A stretch of 64,000 nucleotides of DNA from Balanoglossus misakiensis (Eukaryota; Hemichordata): NCBI GenBank assembly GCA_040954595.2, contig CM082598.2, positions 8,370,001 to 8,434,000 on the forward strand, written 5' to 3'. How positions within the stretch are numbered: the stretch's first letter is position 1; each line of letters begins with the position of its first letter. Made by a program: the position numbers and the translations under genes. The notes under the pieces were generated by a model. The model searched no databases, was not told the origin of the DNA, and saw only the letters and a list, made by a program, of their open reading frames with translations. This document shows positions 22,637 through 32,955 of this stretch, piece after piece.

Positions 22637-24620
22637 ATGGATTATCACAAAGAACGTTTAAACCACATGTGCCGCCTCTGCGGAGGAGACTCAGCCTTTC
22701 CATCCAACCGCCAACCAGTCCTGAAATCCAACCATGCAACTCAAATCCTGAAAGGTCTATGTATAGATGTTTCAGGGGAAGATCCAGCCATATACCCACC
22801 ATACATCTGTCTTCCATGCTCCAAAAAACTCTCAAGATGGCATTCTAAGAACAAAAGAAGAATAGTGAAGAATACACTTAACATCAGCCTATCATCATTC
22901 ACAGAACATTCTGACAGTTGCACTCTTTGTTACATCCCAGCCCCTTCTGACCTTGGAAACTTGGAAAGGCGAGAAATTCACACAGCTTACAGGAACACGT
23001 GTCTATCTTGGGCACAAAGCATGGTTACCATGTCCTGTCTCAACCAGATCATATAATCTGCATGAAAACAAGAACAGGAGGTAGATACATCACTCAGAGG
23101 ATACAAATACTAGTACACAGAAGTGGCACTTGGTCTGTTGAAATTCATGGTCGCATAGTTACAAAATGTGCAGTTTTCAGCACTTTACCAACAGTGTTAG
23201 ACTGTGATTCCTCATCAAATTTATTAACAGTTATTGCTGATTCAGCTATCTGCAATGGAAATGCTGGATTTGACAGGCTGTGCATTGCAAAGAGATTATC
23301 AGCACATCATCCAGCAATCTTCCTAAATCAGTTGGGATCTGTTGAAGCCTATGAAGAGAATGATGGACAAACTTCCACAGTAAGCCACACAAAATGTGAA
23401 CCTGTCACTAAGGCATCCAATGGCTGCTGTCAAGTTTGCCGCTTGTACAGATCAAATTTGACATCACTCACCAGCAAAATGAACCACCAGCAAAATGCAA
23501 CCACCAAGTCTTCCAGCAAAATTCGGAATAGCTGGCTACCCCGCAAAGCGTTAGAAGAAAAAGCAAAGAATCTCTACAACGAAAATGTACGCATGAAAAG
23601 GAAAATCAAGTAGTGAGGGAAATGATCGACAAAGAGGGGGAAGTACTCGATGACCAAATATCATCATCATTTGCACAAATTATGGAAGAACAACAGTCCG
23701 GAATAGAGGCCAGAAGTCATCCCCACAATACATGTTTTGGAAACAGCAACGAGAAGCATACAGTGCCAGCAAGACCAGGAGAAGATGGCATCCATTTTTC
23801 TTAAAGTGGTGCATTGCATTGCATGCAAAATCACCTAGTGCCTACAAAATGATGAGAGGATCACCATACCTTGTCCTGCCACACGAGACGACTCTGAAAC
23901 ACTACACATAGTTTACAGAAGCCGGTCATGGATGCAGTCCAGCAATTATCGAAAGATTAAAGAACGAAATAAGATTTGAAGATTTGCCAGACTTCAAGAA
24001 GAATGTTAGCCTTTTATTTGATGAGATCAAAGTGAAATCAAATCTGGTGTATTCACAGTCATCTGGAAAACTGATTGGTTTTATAAACCAGGGCAATTTT
24101 AATGAAGAATTGAGACTATTCCAGTGAAGCTCTCCAGTGTAGACGAAACAGGAAACCTAGAAGAAAGTAAAATGCCTCTTGCTACTCACGTCCTTGCATT
24201 GATGGTGCGCGGAATATTTTATCCGTTGCGAGAGGTTTCGCCTGGTATCCATGTGTTGGTTTTAATAGCTACCAGTTATTTTGGGTAATATGGGAAGGGA
24301 TTATGATGCTAGAATATGCAGGTTTTCGAGTTCGAGCATTGGTGTCTGATGGTGCCTCACCCAATAGACGTTTTTATCGTATCCATAAAGATGAAGGCAA
24401 CAATGATGCTGATGTCACATACTTCGCAAGTAACCCATGTGATCCACAAAGGAAAGTCTACTTTGTATGTGATACGCCACACTTAATCAAAACAACGAGA
24501 AACAATTGGGAAAATTCCGGCTGGCATAACAAGACGAGACTGTTGAGATTTGTAAAAAAACAAGTGCACCATGACTTTGAAACAGAGAAAGCATTACACA
24601 ACTCAACCAAGTTAAATTAA
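22637..24620 (+). pseudogene. P-element-like transposase with RAG1-N-like/ZAD-like zinc finger, broken
   Basis: The ATG at 22637 opens with MCRLCGGD (Cys12, Cys15) and IDVSGEDP..YPPYICLPC (Cys58, Cys61), a finger resembling the N-terminal region of RAG1 and ZAD modules. A second frame (about 22985-23613) carries CCQVCRLYRSNL, and the next a coiled-coil-like segment. A P-element-type core follows: RRRWHPFF, LLFDEIKVKSNLVYS (23735-24127), then WYPCVGFNSYQLFWV, ALVSDGASPNRRFY and VCDTPHLIKTTRNNW up to 24620. In THAP9/P-element proteins the DE(M/I)K and SDGA motifs contribute catalytic acidic residues. Breaks: frameshifts near 22990, 23612, 23733 and 24125-24240, a TAG at 23909 and a TGA at 24125. 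The C-terminal region expected after the last motif is absent; instead a minus-strand gene converges on it. Confidence 0.75.
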
Positions 24621-24846
24621 ATATTTCAGGTTTTATTCATTCAAACATTTGTAAATAATTCTCAAACAATTAAATTGCACAATACTGGAGAAAAATAAAA
24701 GACCATCTCTGTTATTTTGCTGGTAAAAGTGGCAAGAAGTACAGAAAAGCATTCTGTTACAAGGTCAGTGCTACCTGAATCATTAAGGTCCTCATTTTTC
24801 AGCTGTTTTCTCAAGGCTTTTTTCTCCCTTCTTGGATACTCTTGCC

Positions 24847-26481
24847 TCATTTTTTCCGCAAATACATATAGACATTGACAAAAGCCCTACAACGAATATT
24901 TACATAGCATTCCAGGACCCTCAGAAACAACTTTGAGGCTACTGGCTCATTAACAGCATGCGTTAGTGTAAACCACCCACTAATTACTGATTGAGAAGTT
25001 TGTAAACTATCCAATATTGCATTCTTCAGACTGTCATTCTGATAGGACTTGGCGTTACTGGTGTTCAAATGAAGCCTGACAACACTCTCCAAGTGTCTAA
25101 AGAACAAGTACACATTATTATTAACTTCGAAAAGCCCACCTCTATTTACCTTATCTATCCAACCCTTGCTAAACTTAAGGAAGCTACTGGAATCAGTATC
25201 ACCAGCTGTCTTCCATGTATGGAGTACATCAATGCATTCCATTGCATATTCATTATTTTGGAATCTGGAGAAAAATCTGATGAGCTTACGTGGCACAAAA
25301 CCAGCAACATATCTCGAAATCTCCTCTTCTGTAGAAATATCACTCTCTTCTAATCTTTCCGGCATGCACTTAATTTCCTTGGATCTAGCTTGTACTAAAA
25401 GTTTTGCCATGCCTTGTAAAAGAAACTGCTTAAGAAGTAACATCCCTTGATCAGATAAATGAAATGATGCATTCTTAAGGAATGCAACAGTTACATTGGT
25501 TGGTAAAGGACTTAACCGCAAAGCATGGAAAGCCGAACAAAGATTATCGAGTGATGCTGGTGATATCTCTTGAACGCAAATCTCTGGAAAGAGCTCCTCC
25601 ACCATGGAACTTGCAAATTCTTCTACAATTGGTGAATCTTGGTTCTTTGTTATGAATGCCAGCACTTGCTGTATCTACTTGTTGAGCTTCGCATTAAGTG
25701 AAAGGATTGAGTTACTCAGCAAGTTTTTTTGCAGTCTGGTACAGCAGTGAACAGCTTTCTTCTTTCGCTCTTGTCAGAGTGTATGATGACAGACAACGAA
25801 CTGCAAAGAGAAATTATACACATTTTGTTCAGTGAATTATGTTGGCGGAGAAAAAAAGGAAATGTTACCACTTTTTATGAGCAATGATGGGACACAAAAT
25901 ACCCAACTACAATGTAGCACTACCTGGCCACTGAGAACATGAAACTCCATTTTAACTTTGATATAAGCATGAAATGACTGGAGAGATGCATTTTTATCTT
26001 TCAATTCTGAAAAATAAAAATAAAAAAATTAAAAATATAAACAATACCTTTTCGCACATTTCTCTTTGTTTTCTTTACATGACTGACTTGACCATCTCTT
26101 GATGTTGTATATGGACTTCGCCCCTGATTTTCCTTCCCTGCGAACAAAAAAGTCTGTACATGAATGAAAAACTTTGCAAAATGGAGTGGAATGAATGTGA
26201 TTGTGAGTAAACAATAGAAAGTGAACGCATCTGATCACTAGAAACTTTTATTTTCAACGTTGAGAATATACCACATATTTCTAGACATGTCCTCTTGTTC
26301 AATCGGTCAATCTTTAGTCAGAGGACAATTTCCATAGCAATTATTAATAGCACAACTGGTTACGCTAGCTAGAAATTTGAGCAATTTCCTTACCAAGACA
26401 CGCGTCACATATCCACTCACCATCCGGAACAGTGTCTTCTGTCATGTCATACACTGATAATGATACCAGGTTATCTGACAT
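24847..26481 (-). pseudogene. Three-exon accessory protein of the P-like element, unknown function
   Basis: Exon 1 (26395-26481) starts MSDNLVSLSVYDM and ends in GEWICDACL, a PHD-like C-x2-C, followed by donor G|GTAAGG. Exon 2 (26048-26137) follows TTGTTCGCAG and encodes a basic linker (HVKKTKRNVRK). Exon 3 (24847-25800) follows TTTCTCTTTGCAG. The phases agree (1/1). Exon 3 contains ISRYVAGFVPRKL, GWIDKVNRGGLF and CYVNIRCRAFVNVY, motifs I recall from unnamed multicopy proteins of marine invertebrates. It is damaged by a frameshift at the T7 run 25724-25730 (A7 in the coding strand) and a stop at 25675-25677, just before the long open part. It faces the transposase relic tail to tail, about 230 bases apart, and shares the candidate TIR interval, which suggests a two-gene transposon. 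Function is not known. Confidence 0.6.
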
Positions 26482-27006
26482 TTATCGTTATCACATGAAC
26501 TGGCCCTGATCACCACCTGTGTGACGTAGACCAGGACAGATCAAAAATCCTGATCACCCCTGTGTTACGTCATCAACCGGAACTATTTCCACCGATTCGC
26601 CGTAGCTTTGTTGTCAAACAGAAACAGTACGTGTAGCGCGCGGCATTTACAATACAGAAATGAAATAAAAAAAATACGGTTCCATGACAATAACGCTTTG
26701 TAAGCTCAAAACAGAAAGGTGGAATTTGGAAAGAAGACAGTCGACGCAACGATCATGGACGATCGTGGCTGTCAAAGTTTTGGGTCAGGTGTACATAGCC
26801 TAGGCTAGGCGCAAGTCCGGTACGTTCCGAGTCGAATCAGCGTGGGGAATTGTTTCGAGCCAGTTCAGCGTGACGACTGAACCTCTCTATTGCACCGGTC
26901 AACGAAATGTATAAGACGTGGCAACAGGTTGCAGTAAAATTGTTAGAGAATCGATTACATTTGTGTAAGGCCGAACTTCGAGCGAACGGAACTCAACGGG
27001 ACGACT

Positions 27007-27100
27007 TGTTGGGAGATTTTATGAATGATCAGCGATAGTTCACCATTTGCGTATATGCAAATGATGAACTATCGCTGATCATTCATAAAATCTCCCAACA
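27007..27100. repeat. Perfect 36-bp-arm hairpin with pairing loop
   Basis: Arms 27007-27042 and 27065-27100 are exact reverse complements. The 22-base loop contains CATTTGC and GCAAATG, so almost the whole 94 bases can pair. Confidence 0.9.
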
Positions 27101-27228
27101 TATATCTCCTGGGGGACATAATCCCGCTCAGTAAAATACGACACCGCTCCAAAATTGTTGCAAGGTACTGAATTGTTTTAGTCCTGCCTCTTCTAACGAA
27201 AAATAAGAAGACTGTTCATGTGATAAAT

Positions 27229-27387
27229 ATATAATCCCATGATATCTTTCTTTGTTTAACGTCATCGTATACTCGTGGTTTTCGCGGAAGCGTACAACTT
27301 CTCGCCTGCGGCTCGAAGTTGCACTGCTCCGCGAAAACCACTCGTATACGATGACGTCAAACAAAGAAAGATATCATGGGATTATAT
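27229..27387. repeat. Long hairpin with 60-bp arms and mirrored CTCG mismatches
   Basis: Arms 27229-27288 and 27328-27387 are complementary except at one base in GTTTAACG/CGTCAAAC and at a three-base TCG opposite TCG. The loop has a second stem (CAACTTCTCGC with GCTCGAAGTTG) showing the same TCG/TCG opposition. Open frames on both strands (FSRKR..., FSRSS...) come from the palindrome and are not genes. Confidence 0.85.
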
Positions 27388-28218
27388 GTAACTATCACAT
27401 GCTATCATTTCCATCGTTTCTTGACCACCATAATGACAGTAACAATCTTCGTCAACCATCTCAACTTCTAGATCGTCAAATGTATCGATTGACATTCTGA
27501 CACAGACGGCTTCGCTTTACATGTCCCCAAGGAAGACATTTTGAAACCCTTGAGCGATAGCGTCGCGTCGCCTCAACCACGATCACGTGACTCCAACGGA
27601 AACACCCGAACAGTACCGAATATAGTACCCGAACCCACTCTTGAATAAATTACGGAAGTAATACGATTAAAGTATTACAGAGTATTAGGAGATAATGGAG
27701 CGCGGCAACTATCACCTGAACAATAGCTCAAAGGACAGTCCGAAGTCCTTCTCTTTTTATGTCCATGGTTTAATCGAGGCAGCAATCATTTTATGTGTAG
27801 GGTGCCTATACACATTCGTAGCCGTAGCCTAGCCGGGCCGAGCAGGGTTTTTTTCATAATCGCATCTCCCCTAGATGATAAGGTATACATGTACGTTTAT
27901 TTTGAAGGGGACGGGGGATACAGAGTTGTACCCAGGCTGACCCAGCAAAGCCGTTTAGATCACAGGCATGTATGATTGCACTTCAACCACTGCAATGTAC
28001 AGTGCTAAGTCTGTTGCAAACGTAAATGGGTTGCTCTTGTGACGTCACGGGTATGGGCGTGGCCCAAGCAGAAGTTTTTTTCTCAGGCCCTGAACATTTT
28101 TAAATTTAACATTTATTTGTCCATATGAAATAAATAAAAGGACACCAGTATTTAACACACAAGCCCAATTATTAGTTATCCTCAAAAGTGTGTTTCGAGC
28201 CAAGATATGCTCTTTAAG

Positions 28219-30880
28219 TGATTAACATAGCTGTTTGTTATCATTTCTTGGCTGTCCTGGGCCCATGAAATTTCTCTCTTCCCTTTAAAAACTTATTTCC
28301 TTCATGAAAAAAAGTATTTCTACTGATAAGGATCCAAATACTTTACGAGAATATGCATTATAACTGTGTTTGTGCAACTGATGCAAAGTGACCGGAGTAC
28401 TGGTCCAAGTGACCGCATACGGGTCTAGCGCTACCACTCGTCTGGGACTCTCGTTTACCTTGACCTTTGCCAACTTGACCCGGATTTGTGGTTGTTTCTA
28501 TTGTCAGTCCTCCAGTGCTATAAACATGGCGTTGTTGTAGTGTTCAAGTTGCCAATGAAGTGTGAGTATCATTTTTAATAAAAGTGACCGGATACTGGTC
28601 TAGGGGGTGTATGTAACAATTGGAATCAAAACTTTGAATTCGCATTCGAACAGCTCTACAATCTCAGTACTGCACTGGTACATTTGGTCAAACATCTGCC
28701 TCTTCAGCAGCATATGCCGTTGTTGCACTGCAGCGGACAGTACACATATCAACAAGCAGTAGGCGACTGCGTTCAGCAGAAGAACTGTTCTTTTTTGTTT
28801 TTCTAAACATACACTTAAAAGATAATCAATAAAAATGAAATATCAGCCCTGCAAATGAACTCTGAGTGCAAACTAGCACAGAATTAATAGTGACATCATC
28901 GGTGGCACACAGAAACTGAGTATCAATAATTACAAGTAGTTCATCGGCGCATGCATCTTACTTGTAATTGTATTTGTTGTGGCAAGTGAAGGCCATTATG
29001 TTTTACTACCACAAATGAATCGATGCTAATCGATTATTCATAAAAGTACACAGTTTTTGGAACTACTGTCGACAGTGTAAAAACCCTAGGTAGTAACCTG
29101 CGGGTGAAACATGGCAACACTCGGTAGCTCCCCGGAACAGTTCTATTTCATGGTTATATAATTACATGTGCGGGTCCAGTGAAAAAAAATGGGTCCCGTG
29201 AACGTTCCCAAATTCATGCCTCGTCACCAAGGTCCTTGGAAAGAGGCACATTTTAAAACAGGCACTTAGTCAACTTTGGACAAGCTTTACTATTGCATGC
29301 CCTGTGAGTCACAATGCACATCAGGCATTAACATAACTTTCAAACACGATGACTTTTACACCACGTGTAGGTTATATTATTGATTGCTACAATATTTTCA
29401 GTGTTTGGGTGTTAAAATGAACTCAGGTGGCTGGCAGTTGAAACACTGCTGAACAAACAGCTTCATGTCAATATAATCCAGGCATTATCACTGAAGAGGT
29501 GTGAATGAGCAAAGGCATTCAAGAGACTCCTCTGTGCAAACAGTGCCCTAGCTACCAGTTGTGAAGTTATATGATAAAGTGTGTCACATCAACAAGCAAA
29601 GCCCTTTACCATGTAAGATGTTAAGTGTTATGTTTTTTGTGCTTTATTTTTCATAGAAATGGTGAAAAAAACGATAGTTTTTGGTGCATATAAAGCAACA
29701 TTTTTAGTTTTCAGTTTTCATCATGACATGAAGAATCATGATGTTTATCAACCAATGAAATAGTATAAACCGATATAACAATGTCATAATTGCTAGGGAA
29801 ACTACATCTAACTATAACCTCCAACACTCCATAGGAAACATGTATTCAAAGCATAGTATGTTTCCACACTGAAAAAGAATTACCTGGACTAAACTTCACA
29901 GTGGGTGACTAACAATGCACAAATTAGATAATTTAACACAATAGTCAAAGGCGGATATTTGTTACTGTGTGTGACCAGGGTATCATTTTAAACACAGACT
30001 GGACTTTGACTACTGTGTCCAAAGGAAAAGATACATCTGTGTCAAAGTCAAATTGCAAAATATGTGTCAAAAGTGACAAATCTTACCATGCATGTCATTA
30101 GACTCAAACGATAAAATCTTCATGTGACTTTCCTGGCTAAAGTTTACTTACAACATTTCTCCATGCTTTACCCACCCCAGACACAGTGTGACAAATCCAA
30201 TATTTGATAGAGTGAATGAACCTTGTAAGTTTCCCAATCGGTACTACCCAAAAAACCTCACAGCAAGCTAAATTTCAAATGTGGATGGGGTGGGGAGTGG
30301 AACCTAACCTAACATATAGTCGTTTAGATTTAACTTATGCCTGCGAGTTACGTGTTAATATTGTCTGCATATCTGCCGCGTACAGTGCGTCGGTGCGTGA
30401 AAATGATCACAGGTACCATTCCAAAGAATTCCACTAAATCATGATGACGATGTGCATGGAAAAAAACTGATTATGATTTATCTGAGAAACAATAGCATGT
30501 TATTCATAAAATATACACATTAACGAATGAATAAAGCATCACGATCAGTATACCCCGACACTTATTTAAGCTTTTATCATTATTATACCTTTGTCATTAC
30601 TATCAATATTTACAGTCCTGTACACCAAAGCTATCACCACATTTGTTTGCCTTTATAACACCATTCACATGAAACCCTTCGCCATCTTTAACCTTTATTA
30701 TACTCATTGTTTTAGCCCATTATAATCTGTGTACACTTAATTTTACCACAAACCATCATCACATTTGTTAACTGTTTATTAAACCCTTCCAATTATGTTG
30801 CCCATTATTATACCATTCACATTTGTAAACCAATCATCATACCCTTCATACAAGCAATTGCTGATTGCTGTTAACCCTTC
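28219..30880. other. No gene recognised
   Basis: The sequence is AT-rich with short open frames only. The last 300 bases are low-complexity with recurring ACCCTT, ATTATACC and CATTCACA words, resembling 38100-38670. I see no supported feature. Confidence 0.4.
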
Positions 30881-32470
30881 TGTACACAAGCCATTATCAA
30901 GAAATAGGCAACATGAATTTCACATAACACAGATTGTCGGTGCTGAAAATGAAGTTATCATGACCATTACCTATGCTAATTAAAAGTGTATGTGGCAACT
31001 TGACCTTAGCAGGCGCTGCCTTATTATGCTCACTGTCAGAGTATAAATAAATGTACAGACGCAAATTAGACAACTTCAATATAGCGCACATAACACAGTT
31101 TGTCATCTCTGAGAATATTGTTCCCAGGCTAAATAAAAGTGTTGTGTATGTGGTACAGTATGGATTCCTTGTCAGATTTCCTATAACACAGTTTATGAGC
31201 CCCGGGAATTCCCATATCACAGATTGTGAGCCCCAAGAATTCCCATCACACAGTTTGTGAGCCCCGAGAATTCCCATAACACAGTTTGTGAGCCCCAAGA
31301 ATTCCCATAACACAGTTTGTGAGCCCCGAGAACTCCCATAGTACAGTTCACGAGCCCCGAGAATTCCCATAACCGAGCTTGTGAGCCCCGAGAATTCCCG
31401 TGACACAGTTTGTGAGCTCCGAGATTTCCCATGACACAGTTTGTGAGCTCCGAGATTTCCCATGACACAGTTTGTGAGCCCCGAGAATTCCCATGACACA
31501 GTTTGTGAGCACTGAGAATTCCTATGACACAGATTGTGAGCCCCGAGAATTCCCATGACACAGTTTGTGAGCCCCGAGAATTCCCTTAACACAGTTTGTG
31601 AGCCCCGAGAATTCCCATAACACAGTTTGTGAGCTCCGAGAACACAGTTCTCATGAACATTTCCCATGCTCAATAAAAGTGTTGTGTGTAGCATAAGCAT
31701 TTTACCGTCTGCTGTGACATTTGTCTCCCTGTGACAGTTTAAGTAAATGTGGAGACATGCAAATTAGGCAACATCAATATCTCATACATAACTCATTGTG
31801 TTTTGTTCACATTTTTGTTTCATTTTGAAAATGAACAAAGGACTTTCCTATCATTGACCAACACTCTCTGTTAACAGTTGATCGATATACAGGGCTAGAT
31901 CACTTAAACCATCTGGCATACCTGGGTACCTAAATGTAGTGAGACTAAAGCATGTTCAGGTTGGTGCCCCAAACCATAAAGACAACTGGTTGCTAACGAT
32001 TGCCAATTAGGCAATTTGGATATCTTATACATAACACAGTTTGTCAACTACGAGAATACTGTTCCCAAGACTATTTCCCACGCTAAATAGAAATGTTGTG
32101 TAACAGTATTTCGTAGAATGACATTCCTATACGTTGCCTTATTTTGCTCATAATCAGAGTTTCAGTAAATTTAGAGACATGCAAGTTTAGCAGCTTGAAT
32201 TTCTCATAACACAGTTTTTGAGCTCCGAGAACACAGTTCTCACGAATATTTCCCATGCTCAATAAAAGTTGTGTGTATGTCTCACAATGATCTTTCTATA
32301 CGCTGCCTTATTTAGCAACCGTTAAGAATTCAAGTTAATGTGGAGATGTATTAGGCAACATCAATGTCCCATACATAACACAGTTTGTACGTATGAATAC
32401 GTCCAAATTACCCAAATCGAATTTTCCTTAAACAATTGGTCAGCTCTGCGAATATAGTTCACCTGACCAC
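30880..32470. repeat. Degenerate tandem repeats of roughly 170-230 bp
   Basis: A block containing AATTAG.CAACTTCAAT, CATAACACAGTTTGT, CTCCGAGAACACAGTTCTCA and CAATAAAAGTGTTGTGT recurs at about 30890, 31070, 31640, 31770, 32010, 32180 and 32350 with increasing divergence. It surrounds the 31-bp array at 31180-31640 and appears to be its source. Confidence 0.6.
31180..31645. repeat. 31-bp tandem array, about 15 copies
   Basis: The unit is close to GCCCCGAGAATTCCCATAAC followed by ACAGTTTGTGA, recurring about every 31 bases. On the minus strand all three frames of the unit are open, so a frame of 267 codons runs through with a 31-residue super-repeat (GSQTV, then GLTNCV, then GAHKLC). This is a product of the repeat and not evidence of a gene. 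Confidence 0.85.
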
Positions 32471-32955
32471 TTTCTTTTGCCAAGTAAGAGTGTTGCTTAT
32501 GTAATAATATTAATATAATCTTTATAACTTATGTAGCACATAATGCGATAAATCTCAACGTGCTTTAGAGTTGTCCCATGGTCATTTGACCTAGGTCGTT
32601 GGACCTAAATATTCCATTCAACCTCCCGGAGGAGTAAACAACAGCTCACCATCATCAGCAATGCCAAATTACAGTATTAACCCAGGGATTTATAATCAAC
32701 TTGAAAACCCCGTACGCATTAAATACCCTTGTCAAAGCGAAGTGTGCCCTTATGCAAAGAATCACATTCAATGTCACCATTGCATTAGCAATTTTAAATT
32801 ACAGTGCTTTTAGACATGTATTAACCCAGGTATTTTCATTCAACTTTTAATCCCCCTGTATGGATTGTAAACCCTGGTGTCAAAGTTTAGTGATTGCATC
32901 ACCATTAACCCTGGAACATCATCAAGCATTCTCAGCATTTGCCCAGATGCAAGTA

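Larger units (their letters stand above)
20817..28218. mobile_element. Candidate 7.4-kb transposon with divergent TIRs and two convergent gene relics
   Basis: The left end (CTTTAAAGACCATATATTG, from 20817) and the reverse complement of the right end (ACTTAAAGAGCATATCTTGG, to 28218) are similar. About 200 bases further in, both sides again match: CGTGACGTCACAAGAGGAAC at about 21015 and its counterpart at 28030-28049. The inner parts of these terminal segments have diverged. The interval holds a P-element-like transposase on the plus strand and an accessory gene on the minus strand. I found no convincing target-site duplication, so the exact ends are uncertain. Confidence 0.5.

Noticed and set aside
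27128-27500. Similar frames on opposite strands (FSRKR / FSRSS)
   Set aside because: Mirror readings of one long palindrome.
30897-31700. Minus-strand 267-codon frame
   Set aside because: It arises from the 31-bp array being open in all frames.
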